DNA of 8,407 bases from Ruaniaceae bacterium. GTDB taxonomy: Bacteria > Actinomycetota > Actinomycetes > Actinomycetales > Actinomycetaceae. The stretch covers positions 1 to 8,407 of the forward strand of contig JAKDIE010000043.1 in NCBI GenBank assembly GCA_030450655.1. Reading direction: 5' to 3'. A model generated the notes under the pieces. It saw nothing but the letters and a program-made list of their open reading frames with translations. It made no database searches and was not told the DNA's origin. Below are positions 6,005-8,407 of this stretch, one piece after another. Position 1 is the first letter of the stretch. Every line of letters starts with the position of its first letter. The translations under genes were made by a program, and so were the position numbers.

Positions 6005-6232
6005 GCCAGGTCGTATGTGAATAGGGGAGTTCGGTCGTCTCGGCCGGATAGTTCAATGCTACGTCCCAGTGCGAGTCGCAATGCCCGCATGGGCGCAGAC
6101 GTGACGAGACTCATGCGCTTGCCGCTCGTGGCGCGCCGCACAGTCTCAGGACGCCGCCAATGCTCAGTAATGCCGTGGTGCCGTAATGCCGGAGGGTCGC
6201 GTTCGGTCGGAGCCGCAGGGATACGGCATGCT

Positions 6233-6258
6233 TGCATAGTGTGCGAGCGCACAATGCA
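6233..6258. promoter_or_regulatory. Interrupted palindrome upstream of the AI-2E-type gene
   Basis: TGCAT (6233-6237) and ATGCA (6254-6258) flank a perfect inner inverted repeat TGTGCG/CGCACA (6240-6245 and 6248-6253) with a 2-nt centre. Only the left arm has a 2-nt bulge (AG). It ends 17 nt before the ATG, so it could be an operator or a leader hairpin that stops just short of the ribosome site at 6264-6269. Confidence 0.4.
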
Positions 6259-6275
6259 CGAGCGGGAGGCGAACG

Positions 6276-7517
6276 ATGATCCGAAAGCGCAGGATGGCAC
6301 GGCGTGAGCTTCGGCAGGGTGGAGCACCCGATGTGGCGGAGCTGGGGCAGAGCGTGGCGCAACCGGGGCAGAGCGTGGCGGAAGTAGACCGCCACGAGAC
6401 TCCACGGACCCCGACGACGACCAGTGCGGCCTGGGGAGACGGCTTCGGAGTGCTCGCGACCAGATCGCTGCAAGTCATCATCATGGTAGTTCTCGCCGCA
6501 GGCGTGATCTTGGGGCTGCAGTCTCTGACGACCGTGGTCATTCCGATCCTGCTGGCGCTCATCTTCGCGAGCACATTCTTCCCGGTGATGCGGTGGCTCC
6601 GCGGCCGTGGAATGCCCTCCCTAGTCGCGACGCTCATCGTGTTGCTCGGCATCCTGCTTCTCTTGTCGGGCGTGGGCTGGCTCGTCGTGACCGCCGTCAG
6701 CGACCAATGGGATGAGCTAGCCGAGCAGGCGCTCGCAGGATTCGTGCAGGCATCGGACTGGGTCCAGTCGTTGCCGTTCGCGCCGTCCTCCGATCAACTT
6801 CAAGACTGGCAGGCGAGCGTCATCGAGTTTGTGACGGGCGTCGTCACCAGCTCCCAGTTCGGCTCCGGCGCGCTAGCGGGAGTCGGCGCCGTCGCGAATT
6901 TCACGACGGGTCTCGTGCTCATGGTCGTCGTGCTGTTCTTCTTCCTGAAGGACGGTCCGCAGGTGTGGCAGTTCCTCCTCCGTCCGTTCAACGGCGAGGA
7001 TCTCGCCCGTGCCGAGAGAGTCGGGAAGGTGACCGTCTCGACACTTGGAAGTTATGTTCGCGGCACCGCGACGGTTGCAGCGGTGGACGCGATCGGGATC
7101 TATATCGGCCTCGTGATTCTCCGTGTTCCGCTCGCCTTGCCTCTTGGTGTGCTGGTCTTCCTGCTCTCGTTCATTCCTCTCGTGGGTGCCGTAGTCGCTG
7201 GCACTCTTGCGGCGCTGGTGGCGCTGGTGACTCAGGGGTGGGTCTCGGCGGTGATCGTCATCGCGATCGTGCTGCTCGTGAACCAACTTGAAGGCAACCT
7301 CCTCCAGCCGGTTCTCATGGGACGCGCCCTGAAGTTGCACGCTCTCGTTATTCTGCTCGCGCTGACTATCGGCACCGTTCTCGTGGGCATCCTCGGTGCG
7401 GTCCTCGCGGTCCCAATCGCTGCGGTGGCCTGGGGCATCGTCAAGGTCTGGGATGGCCCCGACCTTCCCGCGCGCTGGGCGAGACCGAAGCCACAGGAGC
7501 TTGCTGGAAGTCTCTGA
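6276..7517 (+). CDS. AI-2E family (PerM/UPF0118) membrane transporter
   Basis: Predicted polytopic membrane protein of 413 aa. The family is named after E. coli TqsA (autoinducer-2 export), but members include Na+/H+ antiporters and many of unknown substrate, so the substrate here is open. A hydrophilic, cytoplasmic N-terminus (1-60) precedes two or three membrane segments (about 66-140). A soluble middle (about 142-200) follows, then the conserved C-terminal membrane part. Signature stretches are FFFLKDGPQ (221-229), GSYVRGTATVAAVDAIG (258-274), LSFIPLVGAVVAG (297-309) and NQLEGNLLQPVLMGR (336-350), followed by the last segments (about 355-390). The ATG has GGGAGG 6 nt upstream. The N-terminus contains a 7-residue repeat (GQSVAQP/GQSVAEV, 24-37) encoded by two identical 16-nt blocks, not part of the family core. 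A short downstream gap leads to the DUF4862 gene; co-transcription is possible. Confidence 0.92.
   Translation: MIRKRRMARRELRQGGAPDVAELGQSVAQPGQSVAEVDRHETPRTPTTTSAAWGDGFGVLATRSLQVIIMVVLAAGVILGLQSLTTVVIPILLALIFASTFFPVMRWLRGRGMPSLVATLIVLLGILLLLSGVGWLVVTAVSDQWDELAEQALAGFVQASDWVQSLPFAPSSDQLQDWQASVIEFVTGVVTSSQFGSGALAGVGAVANFTTGLVLMVVVLFFFLKDGPQVWQFLLRPFNGEDLARAERVGKVTVSTLGSYVRGTATVAAVDAIGIYIGLVILRVPLALPLGVLVFLLSFIPLVGAVVAGTLAALVALVTQGWVSAVIVIAIVLLVNQLEGNLLQPVLMGRALKLHALVILLALTIGTVLVGILGAVLAVPIAAVAWGIVKVWDGPDLPARWARPKPQELAGSL
6344..6380 (+). repeat. 16-bp direct repeat, period 21, inside the AI-2E-type gene
   Basis: GGGGCAGAGCGTGGCG occurs identically at 6344-6359 and 6365-6380, exactly seven codons apart. 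A degraded third unit (GTGGCGGAGCT) ends at 6343. It encodes the LGQSVAQ-PGQSVAE heptad repeat in the hydrophilic tail and keeps the reading frame. Confidence 0.7.
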
Positions 7518-7519
7518 CC

Positions 7520-7553
7520 GGCGTCGACACGCCAGCCACTCCCCTCCGGAGTG
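7520..7553 (+). terminator. Two small hairpins after the AI-2E-type gene
   Basis: GGCGT (7520-7524) pairs with ACGCC (7529-7533) over a 4-nt loop, 2 nt past the stop codon. CACTCC (7537-7542) then pairs with GGAGTG (7548-7553) over 5 nt. Both are short and lack a U-tract, so termination is uncertain. Confidence 0.3.
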
Positions 7554-7642
7554 AACGGGAAGGAAACTGAGAATGGCACCAGCCGCGCCGCTAACTCTCG
7601 GGGAATATGCCACGGGGGGGCGGTCGGCAATAGGATTGCAAG

Positions 7643-8407
7643 ATGTTCGATGGAATGGTTGTAGGGGCGTACGCGGCATCACCGGCACACGGAAGCTGGG
7701 ATGCGCGCGCGGAAGAAGAGTTTTTCGCCGGGTTGGTCGCGACCCCCGGTGTAGGTGCACTTGAGTTGCCGTGGCTCGGAAGTATCCATCCCCACGACGG
7801 CGCCTGGTTGCGCTCGCACTTCCCGGCCGAGCTGGGGGCGATCATCACGGATATCCCGCACACCATGGGGCAGATCGGCGCGAATCCCGCGTACGGACTC
7901 GCTTCCGTCACGCCGGAGGGCCGCCACGCGGCTGTCGAGAACGTGGCTCGCCTGCGCGATGACGTGCGGCGATTCCACGATGCCCAAGGCCGCAAGGCCG
8001 TCGGGGTAGTCGAGCTTCATTCTGCGCCGCGCGGCGCTGAGGGATCTCGTGACGCCCTCGATCGCTCCCTCAGTGAGATCGCCTCGTGGGAGTGGGGTGG
8101 CGTGCAGCTCGTCATCGAACACTGCGACGCCTGGCGCGAGGGGCAGGCACCCGAGAAGGGGTTCCTCGATCTTGACGCGGAGATGGACGCGATCACGCGA
8201 TCCGGAGTTCCCGTGGGAATCTCCCTGAACTGGGGCCGCTCCGTCATTGAGGGTCGCTCACCGGATACCGCCGTCGAGCACGCGCGGATCGCACACGAGC
8301 GTGGCCTGCTGCGCGGATTCATCGCCTCGGGGGCAGCCGATGCTGACACCGCGTTCGGCCCCGCATGGATCGACGCCCACCTCCCGTTCGCACTTTCGCC
8401 GACGACG
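7643..8407 (+). CDS. DUF4862 family protein (TIM-barrel-like), 3' end outside the window
   Basis: The frame is open from ATG 7643 to the last base (255 codons, no stop), so the C-terminus is missing; relatives are about 300 residues or more. I recognise it as DUF4862 from VVGAYAASP (6-14), ALELPWLGSIHPHD (39-52), LVIEHCDAW (156-164), APEKGFLDL (169-177) and GISLNWGRSVIEGRS (192-206). The function of the family is not known to me. The pattern of short hydrophobic strands ending in polar residues (VVELH 122-126, IEHCD 158-162, SLNWGRS 194-200) looks like a TIM barrel of the xylose-isomerase-like kind. E124, H126, E159, H160, D162 and N196 are candidate active-site residues; this is an inference. 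The start has AGGA 7 nt upstream. An in-frame ATG at 7655 matches the usual family N-terminus better but has a poorer ribosome site. It lies 125 nt after the AI-2E-type gene. Confidence 0.88.
   Translation, partial: MFDGMVVGAYAASPAHGSWDARAEEEFFAGLVATPGVGALELPWLGSIHPHDGAWLRSHFPAELGAIITDIPHTMGQIGANPAYGLASVTPEGRHAAVENVARLRDDVRRFHDAQGRKAVGVVELHSAPRGAEGSRDALDRSLSEIASWEWGGVQLVIEHCDAWREGQAPEKGFLDLDAEMDAITRSGVPVGISLNWGRSVIEGRSPDTAVEHARIAHERGLLRGFIASGAADADTAFGPAWIDAHLPFALSPTT

Larger units (their letters stand above)
5972..6275. other. Divergent intergenic region between MATE and AI-2E-type genes
   Basis: This 304-nt stretch has no credible gene and must hold both promoters, but neither has clear -35/-10 boxes. 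It contains three tandem GGGCGC hexamers (5987-6004) just upstream of the MATE ribosome site and an ATAGTT at 6048-6053. There are two TAATGCCG copies 16 nt apart (6168-6175 and 6184-6191), and a bulged palindrome at 6233-6258. TTGAAC, read on the minus strand near 6056-6051, could be a -35, but no good -10 follows at 17 nt. Confidence 0.5.

Noticed and set aside
6344..6380. Start of a CRISPR-like array
   Set aside because: There are only two perfect units, with 5-nt spacers, in coding frame; it is a coding tandem repeat.
6873..7760. 295-codon minus-strand frame under the AI-2E-type gene
   Set aside because: Highly charged antisense product without recognisable domain; it spans the end of one clear gene and the intergenic gap.
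7679..8122. Minus-strand frame opposite the DUF4862 gene
   Set aside because: The plus-strand frame carries many conserved DUF4862 stretches and stays open to the window end; the minus frame has none.

Overview
High-GC DNA with dense genes, GTG starts, purine-rich Shine-Dalgarno sites and actinobacterial protein families (DHA2 efflux pump, actinobacterial-type ArfB, DUF4862). This points to an actinomycete, probably of the Microbacteriaceae/Micrococcales type. The lineage is an inference from composition and families. No RNA gene, insertion sequence, phage gene or CRISPR array was seen.

Layout. Bases 1-408 hold no gene I can defend, but contain two inverted repeats and a candidate promoter. 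A MarR-type regulator (MarR1, 409-882, +) converges on an SDR oxidoreductase of the progesterone-5beta-reductase/iridoid-synthase-like (PRISE) type (954-2024, -), with a strong stem-loop between them. The SDR diverges from a two-gene operon: a second MarR regulator (MarR2, 2212-2697) whose stop overlaps the start of a 14-segment DHA2 multidrug exporter (2694-4079). Tandem hairpins separate this operon from a convergent pair on the minus strand: a MATE exporter (4571-5971) followed 14 nt later by arfB (4116-4556). A 304-nt divergent intergenic region leads to an AI-2E/PerM-type membrane protein (6276-7517, +). Last comes a DUF4862 protein (7643 onward, +) that runs off the window end.

How the parts may work together. 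About 5.6 kb carries two MarR regulators, an enone-reductase-like SDR and two unrelated drug exporters, which reads as a small-molecule detoxification and efflux neighbourhood. Two regulatory patterns stand out. A promoter/operator with a 19-bp imperfect palindrome lies just upstream of marR2-MFS and probably mediates autoregulation. A 7-mer, ATAGTTG, occurs four times in the same orientation, twice upstream of MarR1 and twice upstream of the SDR, suggesting that one regulator (best guess MarR1) controls both. The arfB, AI-2E and DUF4862 genes look like ordinary chromosomal neighbours. None of these links has been tested.
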